A stretch of 64,000 nucleotides of DNA from 21-14-0-10-47-8 sp966211795 (GCA_966211795.1 CBIHNW010000005.1:124001-188000), one strand, 5' to 3'; shown: positions 28,487 to 37,848, counted from the stretch's first letter. Program-made: numbers and translations. Notes: a model not told the origin generated them from the letters alone.

Positions 28487-29650
28487 TTACAGCATCCGGA
28501 TCCCCGCCTGCTCCCGATATTTCTGCCGATTGTGCTGAGCACACAGAATCGTGAGATTCTCTGGTGCGTCTTCGCCACCCGCCCACCGCGGTTTGATGTG
28601 CTCGACCTGCAACTTCCAGGTGGAAGTGCACTTTGCTTTCGTGCTTGCATCCACATGTTGGCAGGAGTGGTGCTCTCGCAAGAGATCCTTGCGGAGTTGG
28701 TAGTAGGACTTTAATTTCACTGCTTTAGATTCATCTTTTTTTACTCGGGTTTGGATCTCCAAATCCCGGTCCCGACTGAGATCTTGGCTTTCAGAAGAAG
28801 ACGACGGTGAGTTTAGATCTTCTTCAAGTGATGAAGACGTTGTCGTGATTGATTTCGACGTTAACTGTGTTTTCGATTTTAATTTCGATTTCGTTTTTGA
28901 TTTCGATTTCGGTTCCTGATCTTTGCCCGGTTGAGAAGCATCACTTTTCGCCCGCACCTTCGTTTTGCTTGCAATCACCCGGTCGGCCACATATTCCAAA
29001 ACTTGATCCCAACTACCATCTGGTAGTGCATGCGAGACAAGAGACCTCATTCTTTCCAGCTTTTCCCACTGCTCTTTAGTGAGAGTCACCTCGAGCCTTA
29101 CGGATTCATCTGCTTGATAGGTAATCTTGGGTTCTACCTGCACCTCAACTTCGAAAGTTTTCGATACTAAAACTTGGGATTCTGAGATTGATTTTTGTTT
29201 AAGCTTTTCGAGCAAAGTCATTTTCACCTCAGCCGAAAGCTCAGCTTTTGTTTCAGCCTCCGCATGGAGCCCTGCTTTCTCGAATTTTTGCTGCTCTCTT
29301 CTTCTTTTCCGCACTCCTTGCTGGAAAAGAGAGACCTGGCTTAAATTAAGCTCCCCATTTTTAAGATCTTCAATCAGAGTTGGCACTTCTTTTGACAATC
29401 TTGCCGCATCAATCCTTCTTTGAGCCGGGCCGTTGGCGTAACCCATGTTTTTCGTGAGATACTCGAAAAGGCTCGCACAGTTCATCTTGAGGTAAAGTCT
29501 GCGCGATGCCACTTCTTTGACATGCAAAAGAATCTCGGCCAAGACTTCATTCTCTTTTTTCACCAAAGACTTTAAGCTTTGATCCAATTCTTGATCCGAC
29601 AAAGATTTTAAATTTCTAGTTGATCGACTATTTTCAAAATGATTTCGCAT
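28487..29650 (-). CDS. HNH endonuclease domain protein
   Basis: I use the ATG at 29650, which follows AGAGGTG; an upstream start at 29731 lacks such a site. The 387-residue product has an N-terminal helical domain like those in DUF222-type HNH proteins, a low-complexity linker of Lys/Ser/Thr repeats (about residues 230-310), and a C-terminal HNH domain. The HNH part shows CQHVD..KAKC, then LQVEHIKPRW, then ENLTILCAQHN, with Cys residues likely binding structural zinc. HNH domains cut DNA. The linker repeats may be unstable. It stands alone between convergent and non-coding regions. Confidence 0.82.
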   Translation of the reverse strand: MRNHFENSRSTRNLKSLSDQELDQSLKSLVKKENEVLAEILLHVKEVASRRLYLKMNCASLFEYLTKNMGYANGPAQRRIDAARLSKEVPTLIEDLKNGELNLSQVSLFQQGVRKRRREQQKFEKAGLHAEAETKAELSAEVKMTLLEKLKQKSISESQVLVSKTFEVEVQVEPKITYQADESVRLEVTLTKEQWEKLERMRSLVSHALPDGSWDQVLEYVADRVIASKTKVRAKSDASQPGKDQEPKSKSKTKSKLKSKTQLTSKSITTTSSSLEEDLNSPSSSSESQDLSRDRDLEIQTRVKKDESKAVKLKSYYQLRKDLLREHHSCQHVDASTKAKCTSTWKLQVEHIKPRWAGGEDAPENLTILCAQHNRQKYREQAGIRML

Positions 29651-30254
29651 CTCACACCTCTTCTTCAAAGAAAGTAAGATCGATATATCACGGCTTTTTA
29701 AACGAAGAATTTCGAAGATTTTGAAATGCAACTACAATCCAGCGGACCGCTCTCAAACGCCAATCCAGGCCCGCAGACTGGCTCACCACAAGACGGAAAA
29801 ATTCCAAACAAGACCGGCCTCGCAGAAAGAAAATTCGCAGCCGAAACAAAGGATTAAAGAGGCAAAAACCTCGTCAAGCGGAAATTACGGTTCCAATAAA
29901 CAATTTTCTCCTCAGCACGCTCGCGTCAATGGAAACCTGAGAAGCTCGAGGATTCACGTGCAGAACATTTTGCTCGTACCGATTTACTCTTACAAAAGAT
30001 TAAATTTCAAAAAATTGATTTAAACCTGAAAACGCAACTGACTCGGCATTCAGGTCAACTGACTTGGCCCTGACCTCAACTGGGCACCTGACCCCGCCCA
30101 ACACTTTCCGCTCAGTCCTTTCAACAGGCACCGCAAAACCACTACCACATGGAAGCGCGCGCACAACCCCGCTCGGATTCAACGTTTCACCCGCAAACCC
30201 GCTCCGTCCGCAAACCCGCTCCGTCCGCGGCCCATGCACCACCCGCAGCTTCCC
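29651..30254. other. 604-base gap without a supported gene
   Basis: This gap separates two minus-strand genes. Six-frame reading gives only short, unconvincing frames. The part nearest 29651 should contain the promoter of the HNH gene. Near 30037-30097 there are imperfect copies of CAACTGACTyGGCmyT.AsGT, spaced about 21 bases apart. At 30191-30224 there is an exact 17-base tandem duplication. The repeats and the G+C rise toward 30254 look like debris or a degenerate repeat rather than a gene. Confidence 0.5.
30191..30224. repeat. 17-base tandem duplication
   Basis: CCGCAAACCCGCTCCGT occurs twice without a spacer at 30191-30207 and 30208-30224, and a partial third copy (CCGC) follows. It lies 30 bases past the end of the barrel gene at 30255, in non-coding DNA. 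The cause is probably replication slippage. Confidence 0.8.
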
Positions 30255-31436
30255 CTAGAAATCCAGGTTCAGCTTGGCCATGTAAACGCGATTTTCTTTC
30301 GGATTGTGGAAAGTCCCGACCTCTTCGCCGTAGGTGGCGAGATCGAGGTTGAAGATGAAAAGCAAAGCCGACACACCCAGCGAAGGGTATCCTTGATTGA
30401 CGCCAATTCGGTAATGACCCTTCCACCAAGTGGCGACGGTCCAGTCGAACTCGAAGCCCAAATGAAAGGATCGGCGCCATGTAAAGTTGGGATGACCGAT
30501 ATCGCGAATGTCAATTTCACCGCGGCCACCAAAAATCCAAAGTTCCGGATATTCAAATTTAGCTCCCAGATCCAGCACGCGGTTCAGTTTTTCTGGCGGA
30601 TCCACCTGGTCCTTGTTGATCAGCTTAAAGGTCGAGCCAAATCCATAATCCGCAACGTTGCGAACAACCGCGCCAAAAGTCGGCTTCGCCAATTGAAACA
30701 CGGAAAAGAAACCTTCGGTCGGAACTCGCGGACTGTACAAGGTCCCGAAATCCGCATCAAAGGTGTAACCATCGCGCGCGTCTTCTTTTCGCAAGGTCGA
30801 TGAATCAGCCACGAGACTGAGCGAGTTCACTTCCCGGTTGATGTATCCTCGGTTCACCATTTTCACGGTCGTTCCCCAAGACCATCGGCCCGGTACGGCG
30901 CCATGAATGTCATCACCGTAACCGTAAGCAATCGTCGTGTCCGCAAACGCGCGCACATCCAATGCCGGCGTGCCTTGATTGTGGACCTGAGATTCAAATG
31001 TAAAATCCATCGGCACGACGCCAATGGCCCAATGAGGCCGCGCCCAAATCGCCTCGAAGGCTTTCACGCGAAAGCCCAAAGTTTTTCCATAGTAATCATT
31101 CAGGAGCTCGGCGTAAGCCAACTGCTTTTCACCGTCGTTCGCGTAAGTGCCCTTATCGATTTCACCGATGTCTTTATAAAATTTCTGGACGTCCGCGCTG
31201 GCGGCAAATTCCATCGACATGTTCAATTGGCCGAGCTCGCGACGAGCCAATCCTGCCGGATTGTAGAACAAAGCCGTATAGTCGTTCGCCGTGGCGATGA
31301 AGGCATCTCCCATTCCTAAAGCACGTGTCGACTGGTATTGATGATGAATGGAAGTCTGCACGCCTTCTTGAGCCCAACAGAACGAAGTCAAAAGACCCAA
31401 GGCCATCGCGATCGAAAATCGAAGTGAATTGCACAT
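30255..31436 (-). CDS. FadL/PorV-like outer-membrane protein
   Basis: This protein has a signal peptide (MCNSLRFSIAMALGLLTSFCWA), then TRALGMGDAFIA and YNPAGLAR, the FadL/PorV pattern, and a terminal Phe (KLNLDF). I place the start at ATG 31436 (393 residues), because the upstream alternative at 31487 overlaps the divergent gene and adds residues that do not fit a signal peptide. No convincing ribosome site precedes it. Only 49 bases separate it from the divergent small barrel gene at 31486. It is a third member of the same barrel group found at 24419-27480, here without a lipoprotein partner. Confidence 0.8.
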   Translation of the reverse strand: MCNSLRFSIAMALGLLTSFCWAQEGVQTSIHHQYQSTRALGMGDAFIATANDYTALFYNPAGLARRELGQLNMSMEFAASADVQKFYKDIGEIDKGTYANDGEKQLAYAELLNDYYGKTLGFRVKAFEAIWARPHWAIGVVPMDFTFESQVHNQGTPALDVRAFADTTIAYGYGDDIHGAVPGRWSWGTTVKMVNRGYINREVNSLSLVADSSTLRKEDARDGYTFDADFGTLYSPRVPTEGFFSVFQLAKPTFGAVVRNVADYGFGSTFKLINKDQVDPPEKLNRVLDLGAKFEYPELWIFGGRGEIDIRDIGHPNFTWRRSFHLGFEFDWTVATWWKGHYRIGVNQGYPSLGVSALLFIFNLDLATYGEEVGTFHNPKENRVYMAKLNLDF

Positions 31437-31485
31437 ATTGAAAAATTTTATTCTCAAACAGTGTATTTGAGATATCATTTCTCTC

Positions 31486-32118
31486 ATGCGTCTGGCTTTC
31501 TATTCTCTTTTTTTGACCTTAGTCGTGCTGACCGTGCATGCCGCACCAAATTCCTCTCTCCAACCCGCGCCCATCCAGACTCGGGAAACATTTCAAAATA
31601 CAGATTCAACTCTGAAAAAAGAATCCGTGCAGGCAACAGAGGCCCCGGACTATGACCCGCGCTTTCTCCGCCAGGGATCCACACCGTCAACGGGCTCGCT
31701 GAATTTCGGGGTCGGCTACGGTACCGGCAGCTTTGACAAAGACAAGGACACCAAGGAGCTCACGACTTTTCACGTGCAAAGAACGCAGTACAATGCGGAT
31801 GAAACCGCGCAAGAGTTTGGGCTGAATTTGACCTCGAACAATTTGATCGGCGTCGATTGGGGATTTAAGAAACTTTGTTGTTTCACGACGTTTGCTTCCG
31901 AGTGGAAACCCTATTATAAAATCGGCGCCGCCGCTTTCTACGAACCGAAAGACCAGTTGGCGACCTTGATTGACTATCAAAGATATTTTTGGCAAGTCGG
32001 CCTGGGCCTGGAAGATCTGCTGTCCATGCACCGAACCCTGCGCACGGAAATCGGCGCCCGCATGGGGTATCCGGGCGCTCACTTTTTCATTCAATTGCTT
32101 TACGCTTTTCCTGATTGA
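31486..32118 (+). CDS. Secreted beta-rich protein, probable small outer-membrane barrel
   Basis: This 210-residue protein has a signal peptide cut after VHAA, a Gln/Thr/Ser-rich linker of about 45 residues, and a C-terminal half with alternating strands such as GSLNFGVGYGTGSF and YYKIGAAAFYE. It ends HFFIQLLYAFPD. The family is not recognisable; an outer-membrane protein is the best guess. Its 3' end overlaps the convergent coaE gene by 19 bases. Confidence 0.7.
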   Translation: MRLAFYSLFLTLVVLTVHAAPNSSLQPAPIQTRETFQNTDSTLKKESVQATEAPDYDPRFLRQGSTPSTGSLNFGVGYGTGSFDKDKDTKELTTFHVQRTQYNADETAQEFGLNLTSNNLIGVDWGFKKLCCFTTFASEWKPYYKIGAAAFYEPKDQLATLIDYQRYFWQVGLGLEDLLSMHRTLRTEIGARMGYPGAHFFIQLLYAFPD

Positions 32119-32702
32119 ATTTTGGCGAGCACTTGCAAAGTCGATGTGCGCAGATCCTGAAGGCTGCCGTGATTTTCAATCACCCAAGTGGCTTGTTTTA
32201 TTTTTTCTGACAGTGGCAATTGGGCTCGCAGGCGATTTTCGATTTCCGCATCTGACAAACCGTCGCGACTTTTCATCCGCCGTCTTTGCAAGTCATCTGA
32301 AGCCGTCACCACCAAGATTCCATCAAAATCTGATTGCATCTTTTTTTCGAACAGCAATGGGACATCATAAAACGAAAACTCTCGACCTTCCGCATGGTAT
32401 CCTTGCCTTTGCTTCAAAGTCTCCTGCTTGACCAAGGGATGCAGAATACTTTCCAGCAGCAAAAGTTTTTCCGGCGAACCAAACACCCGTTGGCCAAGCT
32501 TCTTTCGATCTAGACTTCCGTCTGGATAGAGAACATCCGCTCCGAATTGAGCCACCACCGCCTTCAGTCCAGCCGTGCCTGCCTCCACCACTTGACGCGC
32601 AATCAAGTCCGCATCAACTACGGCAATTCCCTCATCTTTCAGAATCTGACTGACACTGCTTTTACCCGAGGCGATTCCGCCCGTGAGCCCGTACCACTTC
32701 AT
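32100..32702 (-). CDS. coaE: Dephospho-CoA kinase
   Basis: This 200-residue enzyme phosphorylates the 3'-hydroxyl of dephospho-CoA, the last step of coenzyme A synthesis. The P-loop GLTGGIASGKSSVS near the N-terminus, VVDADLIAR, and LLESILHPLV are the usual CoaE motifs, and the length is normal. It overlaps the convergent barrel gene at its 3' end and diverges from the kinase gene at 32805. Confidence 0.95.
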   Translation of the reverse strand: MKWYGLTGGIASGKSSVSQILKDEGIAVVDADLIARQVVEAGTAGLKAVVAQFGADVLYPDGSLDRKKLGQRVFGSPEKLLLLESILHPLVKQETLKQRQGYHAEGREFSFYDVPLLFEKKMQSDFDGILVVTASDDLQRRRMKSRDGLSDAEIENRLRAQLPLSEKIKQATWVIENHGSLQDLRTSTLQVLAKIQSGKA

Positions 32703-32804
32703 AGATGTTCTCTTCTCGCGAACTCGACCACCGTCAGAGCGTTTTTCGTTAAACCAATGCCCTGATCTTACCGATAACTCATTGGAAGGAAAAGAGGATA
32801 TTCA

Positions 32805-34754
32805 GTGTCGAAAGCTATCGAGACATTTGGAAAATACATTCTTCTCGAAAAGTTAGCCTCCGGCGGTATGGCCGAAGTTTACCTTGCGAAATCTCTCGGT
32901 GCGAGCGGCATCAATAAATTCATCGCCATCAAGCGCATCCTTCCTCAGTATTCCGATCATCCTGAATTCATCGACATGTTCAAAGAAGAGGCGAACATCG
33001 CCGTTAACTTGAATCACGGAAACGTGGTTTCGATTTACGATTTTGGCGTCGAGAAAAAGCAATTCTTCCTGGTCATGGAATACGTCGAAGGCCAAAATCT
33101 TCGCCAAATCCTGAATCACCTGAAAAAAGAAAACAAATATTTCTCCATCGATCAAATCGTGTACATGGGTAAAGAAGTCGCGGCCGGATTGGACCACGCG
33201 CACCGCTGCTTGGACGGCACCACCGGCAAACCGCTGAACATCACCCACCGTGACATGAGCCCGCAAAACATCATGGTCAGTTTCGAAGGCGAAGTGAAAA
33301 TCGTCGACTTCGGAATCGCCAAGAAAGCGGAAAGCGAAATCGAAGCGACCCGTGCCGGCACCATCAAAGGTAAATTCGGTTACATGAGTCCCGAACAAGC
33401 CGATGGCCAGACGGTTGATTTGCGCACGGATATTTTTTCCTTGGGCATCGTGATGTGGGAGCTGCTGGCGAACGATCGTCTGTTCACCTCGAACAGCGAA
33501 GCGGCGACATTGCGAAAAATTCGCGAATGCCAAATTCCTTCACTGCGAAAACTGAATCCTTCGATTCCGCCAGAGCTCGAGCGCATCATCAACAAAGCCT
33601 TGGCGAAAGACAAAAGCCTGCGTTACCAAACGGCAGCGGCTTTTCATCGAGACCTCAACCGATTTTTAAATACGCAGTATCCAGAATTTTCTCCGCACGA
33701 TTTCAGCGTCTTCATGAAGTCCGCCTTTTCGGCGATGTTCATGGAAAATCGCAAGAAGCTGGTCGAGTTCGCCAAAGTAAAGGGCGAAGACTCGGACAGT
33801 TTGACGATGACCTCGACGTTGACGGAGACGGATGACGCAACTTCCTTTAGCGAACGAGCCGAAAATACGGACGGCAATCTCAAACTGGATCTCGGTGACG
33901 AGCCCAGCGGCACACCCGTCGATCTCAGCGATCTCGGCAAGCGTGCCCCGACCAAGCAACCTTCCTTCTTCGATGCCGGACAAGACCGGATGAATCGAAC
34001 GCAGTCTGGGTATCGACCCAACACCGCCATCACGGGACGAAGAAACAAAGTCTCTTCGAACCGCTCGATGCTGGGTCCGATCATGTTGGCCATCAGTTTG
34101 ATGTTGGCTGGCGCTGGCGGTTGGTACGTTTGGCAAAGTCGATCCCAAACGCCGATGGTCGAGCCCGTGGCACCGATCGCGCAACCCACCATCCCTTCTC
34201 CGGAAGTGAAGATCGTCAAAGAAGAGCCGACGACTCTGCCAACCCTGGAACAAAACGGAGCGATTGATTCGGCTTCGAAACAACCAAAAGAATTAAACAC
34301 GGTCATCATTCAAAGCACCCCGACGGGAGCACGAATTTCAATTGATGGGCAAGACACGGGCATGATCACTCCCGCCCAACGTTCCATTGAAGCCGGCAAA
34401 GAATTTACGGTCAGCCTTCGCAAAGACGGTTTTCAATTTTACGAGCGCAAGGAAAGAGCGATTGAAAAAGGTCTTGTTATCAAGGCCAGCCTTCTGCCGA
34501 TGCCAAAAATGGGTTACATCAATTTGGAACTGGTCAACGGTGGTATGAATCCGGTGGTGATCATCAATGGTGTTCGCATCGAAGAAAAATTGCCTCTGAA
34601 AAACTATGCCGTGCTTGCCGGCACACCAGTTAAAATTGAAGCTCACAATCCGTTCACCGGACTTTCGGCCGAGCAGGTTGTGCGCGTTGGATCAAATCAG
34701 AAGATCCAAGTGAATCTTCTTTTGACTCAGCGAAAGCCGGCTGAGACAAAGTAG
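32805..34754 (+). CDS. Membrane Ser/Thr protein kinase with PEGA domain
   Basis: The start is GTG, preceded by AAAGAGGA. The 649-residue protein has an N-terminal Hanks-type kinase domain: glycine loop LASGGMAEVYLAK, ATP-binding K43 (IAIKRIL), catalytic HRD at 148-150 (HRDMSPQN), VDFGIAKK, and a GYMSPEQA substrate-binding loop. After a Ser/Thr-rich linker there is one transmembrane helix near 423-445, then a PEGA domain (STPTGARISIDGQDTG, about 500 onward) and a further beta-rich part outside the membrane. It probably senses an envelope signal and phosphorylates cytosolic proteins. All catalytic residues are present. Four bases separate its stop from the acyl-CoA synthetase start. Confidence 0.92.
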   Translation: MSKAIETFGKYILLEKLASGGMAEVYLAKSLGASGINKFIAIKRILPQYSDHPEFIDMFKEEANIAVNLNHGNVVSIYDFGVEKKQFFLVMEYVEGQNLRQILNHLKKENKYFSIDQIVYMGKEVAAGLDHAHRCLDGTTGKPLNITHRDMSPQNIMVSFEGEVKIVDFGIAKKAESEIEATRAGTIKGKFGYMSPEQADGQTVDLRTDIFSLGIVMWELLANDRLFTSNSEAATLRKIRECQIPSLRKLNPSIPPELERIINKALAKDKSLRYQTAAAFHRDLNRFLNTQYPEFSPHDFSVFMKSAFSAMFMENRKKLVEFAKVKGEDSDSLTMTSTLTETDDATSFSERAENTDGNLKLDLGDEPSGTPVDLSDLGKRAPTKQPSFFDAGQDRMNRTQSGYRPNTAITGRRNKVSSNRSMLGPIMLAISLMLAGAGGWYVWQSRSQTPMVEPVAPIAQPTIPSPEVKIVKEEPTTLPTLEQNGAIDSASKQPKELNTVIIQSTPTGARISIDGQDTGMITPAQRSIEAGKEFTVSLRKDGFQFYERKERAIEKGLVIKASLLPMPKMGYINLELVNGGMNPVVIINGVRIEEKLPLKNYAVLAGTPVKIEAHNPFTGLSAEQVVRVGSNQKIQVNLLLTQRKPAETK

Positions 34755-34757
34755 TTC

Positions 34758-36548
34758 ATGACTGGCAAAAAAAACCGCACCATCTGTGATTCCGTCATGT
34801 CTATGCCTGATCGTGGCCAGGCCATCGCATTGCATTTCAAAAAACATGGATCTTGGAAACACATCACTTGGCAGCAGTATCACGATGAAATTCGCACCGT
34901 GGGATCGGCCCTGATTTCACTGGGTGTCCAAGCCGGTGATCGCGTGGCGATTATGTCAGGAACGCGAATGGAGTGGTCGATCTGCGATTACGCTATTTTG
35001 GGCATGAAAGCGGTCACCGTTCCGATCTACCAAACGGCGACACCGGAAGATATGGTGCACATCCTGAACGATTCTGAAGCGCGCATTCTATTTTTGGAAA
35101 GCGAGTCGTTGCTGAAAATTTTTGGTAAAATCAAAAATCAGTGCCCCAAAGTCGAAAAAGTCGTCTGCTATGACAATGATGGCAAAATCAATGACATCGC
35201 GATGACCCCGTGGATTGATTTTATCGCCATGGGAAAACAAGACCTAGATGAAAATTCGGAAACCTTCGCCAAGAGCTGTTCTTCGACCCATATCGAAGAT
35301 GTCGCCTCGATCGTTTACACGTCAGGGACCACGGGCCTGCCGAAAGGCGTGGTGATCCGCCACGAACAAATCATCAGCGAGATCAGCGAAGCCTTCCCAT
35401 ACGTCGGCGCCGACCCGACCGATATTTCATTGAGTTTTCTTCCTTACGCTCACGTCATGGGACGCATCGAACATTGGGGACACATGTTCATCGGCTACCA
35501 AATGGCCTATGCCGAAAGCATCGAAAAGATTCGGGCCAACCTAACCGAAATTCGCCCGACCTTCTTGATTTCCGTCCCACGAATTTTTGAAAAAATTTAT
35601 TCCGGCATTCACGCCCAGCTTGGTAACAATCCAATCAAACAAAAAGCATTTCAGTGGGCCGTGCAGGTCGGACTGAAAGCGGGCCAATACCGATTGGATC
35701 ACAAGCCCTTGCCGATTCCTTTATTTGCCGAATTGCAACTGGCGCAAAAATTGATCCTGAATAAGATTCGGGAGGCCTTTGGGGGTCGACTGCGTTTTGC
35801 CATCAGCGGTGGCGCCCCAATCGCCAAAGACATCGAACTTTTTTTTCACGCCTGCGGTATTTTGATTCTCGAGGGTTACGGCCTCACGGAAACAACGGCC
35901 GCGATTTGTGTGAATGCACCGTTTAACTATCGCTTCGGATCGGTCGGTCGCCCCATCGGCGACACTCAGCTTCGCATTGCCGAAGACGGCGAAATTTTGG
36001 TCAAGAGTCAAAAGGTCATGCGCGAATATTATCATGACGATGAAAACACCAAAAAAGTCTTCACAGATGGCTGGTTTCACACCGGCGATATCGGCGAAAT
36101 CATGCCTTCCGGAGATTTGAAGATCACCGATCGCAAAAAGGATTTGATCAAGACGGCCGGTGGCAAATACGTGGCACCGCAAAAACTCGAAAACCTCTTG
36201 AAAACTCAGCCACTGATTTCGCATGTGCTCATTCATGGCGATAACAAAAAGTACATCGTCGCTTTGCTGACTTTGGATCCGGTGGGATTGAAGAATTTTG
36301 CTGCGGAAAAAGGAATCTCTTTTCAGAATATTGCCGCGTTAACGCAGAATCCAATGGTGCTTGAAAAAATCCGCTTATCGGTTGCCGAAGTGAACACGCA
36401 ATTGGCCAGCTTTGAGACCATCAAGCGCTTTTCAATCTTGCAGCACGAATTCACGATCGAATCCGGCGAGCTGACGCCTTCCCTCAAGGTCAAAAGAAAA
36501 GTATTAGACCAAAAATTCCAAAAGCAAATCGAAGCTCTGTACAGCTAG
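34758..36548 (+). CDS. Long-chain acyl-CoA synthetase (AMP-forming)
   Basis: This 596-residue member of the adenylate-forming family joins a fatty acid to CoA with ATP. Visible motifs are the P-loop IVYTSGTTGLPKGV, the A5 motif EGYGLTETTA, GWFHTGDIGE, and the C-terminal hinge and Lys region TDRKKDLIKTAGGKYVAP. Length and motif order match bacterial FAA/FadD15-type enzymes. It lies 3 bases after the kinase stop and is likely cotranscribed with it, so lipid activation may be a kinase target, though this is only inference. No clear terminator follows. Confidence 0.92.
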   Translation: MTGKKNRTICDSVMSMPDRGQAIALHFKKHGSWKHITWQQYHDEIRTVGSALISLGVQAGDRVAIMSGTRMEWSICDYAILGMKAVTVPIYQTATPEDMVHILNDSEARILFLESESLLKIFGKIKNQCPKVEKVVCYDNDGKINDIAMTPWIDFIAMGKQDLDENSETFAKSCSSTHIEDVASIVYTSGTTGLPKGVVIRHEQIISEISEAFPYVGADPTDISLSFLPYAHVMGRIEHWGHMFIGYQMAYAESIEKIRANLTEIRPTFLISVPRIFEKIYSGIHAQLGNNPIKQKAFQWAVQVGLKAGQYRLDHKPLPIPLFAELQLAQKLILNKIREAFGGRLRFAISGGAPIAKDIELFFHACGILILEGYGLTETTAAICVNAPFNYRFGSVGRPIGDTQLRIAEDGEILVKSQKVMREYYHDDENTKKVFTDGWFHTGDIGEIMPSGDLKITDRKKDLIKTAGGKYVAPQKLENLLKTQPLISHVLIHGDNKKYIVALLTLDPVGLKNFAAEKGISFQNIAALTQNPMVLEKIRLSVAEVNTQLASFETIKRFSILQHEFTIESGELTPSLKVKRKVLDQKFQKQIEALYS

Positions 36549-36676
36549 AAGCGATTCGCGTTAAGCCAAATGCTCAACGCAAGATTTGAATCCGCTTCTC
36601 GAAGGCTGCTTCGCAAAAAAAATCATCACGACTCAAATTTAGAATCGCCCATTTTGAGAGTGAAAATCTGCGAATG

Positions 36677-37195
36677 TTACTGTGCTGCCGGCGGATTTAT
36701 ATCCAGATCGAATTTTTGACTTCGAATTGCGCTGATTTCAAAATTGGAGATCTTCATCTCGCCCTTGGCCCCCGAAAGCTCAATGGAAGAGATGTAAAAC
36801 TGCGAGGGAGTCTCGATATAGTCTCCCGTTTTCTGAATTGACTCGGTCCATTTTCCAATGTCTTTGGGCCATAACATTTGAATCCGCCCCTGTTCGCATT
36901 TCGCCGTGGCGAAAGCGCCTGGAGATTCCCCGGAAACACCCATTCCTTCCGCCGCCAATGCCACCTTGACCTGATTCCACTGAGTGCAAAATTCGGGATC
37001 TTGCGATTCCAACTGAAATAACATCTGGTCGCCCTGATCTTTCCAATCGATGGATTGAATCATCTGCGTTTTGATTTGGGCGTACTCGAGCTTCATTCCG
37101 GGCTCGGCCGTGGCCAAGTCGCGCTTCTGCCGATTCCAAAAGTATCCGCCGACGATCAATGCGGCGACAACTAAAACAAGCATCCACTTTTTCAT
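36677..37195 (-). CDS. Membrane-anchored periplasmic protein of unknown function
   Basis: This 172-residue protein has one N-terminal hydrophobic helix (WMLVLVVAALIVGGYFW) flanked by Lys and Arg, which acts as an anchor. The remainder is soluble, with two Cys (EFCTQW and TAKCEQ) that could form a disulphide. Its ATG overlaps the stop of the matrixin-like gene by four bases (ATGA), so the two are co-translated. No family is recognisable; a regulator, inhibitor or stabiliser of the protease is a reasonable but unproven idea. Confidence 0.72.
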   Translation of the reverse strand: MKKWMLVLVVAALIVGGYFWNRQKRDLATAEPGMKLEYAQIKTQMIQSIDWKDQGDQMLFQLESQDPEFCTQWNQVKVALAAEGMGVSGESPGAFATAKCEQGRIQMLWPKDIGKWTESIQKTGDYIETPSQFYISSIELSGAKGEMKISNFEISAIRSQKFDLDINPPAAQ

Positions 37196-37848
37196 AAGTA
37201 TTCGCATCCTATGTCTTCAAGATCCGGTGCCTGCGTCGGCGTATCGCGAATCACGGATCCACCCAATGACATGTACATCACGCTTTTCGTTGACTCTTGA
37301 TGCGCCAAACCCAAGGCGTGTCCCAGCTCGTGAACCAACAGACTTTCCAAATGCAGATCATTGCCGTGAACTGGGGTGGTGAGATAAAAATTCCAATTCG
37401 CGGCGTTGATCAGGACATCGACGTCCGAAAGGTTTGTTCCGGTCCAACGCAAAAGACTTTTCGCCTGTTGCGAAACGGACGAAAACACACCTTCTTTTTG
37501 CACCCAATAAATAATGTTCTTTCCGTCCACTGCCCATTGCGGCGACGTGACGATCTCTTGAGAGACGACCAGGAAAGTTCGGCCCGCGGCCCGATTCCAG
37601 TCTTCCGCCGCCGCAAAAATGGCGGGGCGAAATTCGGCCGGGACGGATTGATCGATGCTGAATTTGACCGGCACTTGGCTTTTCCAAGACACACGGGCGC
37701 CGGCCGAGTTCTGAACGAATCCACAAGATTTCTCAGACGCCGAAGAAAGCTGAACGTCTTGATATCCGATGTTCAGTCGCTGACAAGCCAGCGAGCCCAA
37801 CATGAAGACGCAACACAGACCGAAATTTCGAAAGGAAACGGATGCCAT
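37192..37848 (-). CDS. Matrixin-like zinc metalloprotease lipoprotein
   Basis: I place the start at 37848 (MASVSFRNF...), which gives a lipoprotein signal ending LGSLAC; an earlier start at 37884 adds a hydrophilic stretch. The 218-residue protein holds the site HELGHALGLAH at 173-183 (ligands H173, H177, H183; base E174) and a Met-turn SVMYMS, the signature of M10 matrixins. Upstream residues DVDVLINAANW fit the usual fold. It is much smaller than the giant proteases at 1-11220. It lies between a barrel gene and a membrane-anchored protein, repeating the barrel/protease neighbourhood. Confidence 0.9.
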   Translation of the reverse strand: MASVSFRNFGLCCVFMLGSLACQRLNIGYQDVQLSSASEKSCGFVQNSAGARVSWKSQVPVKFSIDQSVPAEFRPAIFAAAEDWNRAAGRTFLVVSQEIVTSPQWAVDGKNIIYWVQKEGVFSSVSQQAKSLLRWTGTNLSDVDVLINAANWNFYLTTPVHGNDLHLESLLVHELGHALGLAHQESTKSVMYMSLGGSVIRDTPTQAPDLEDIGCEYL

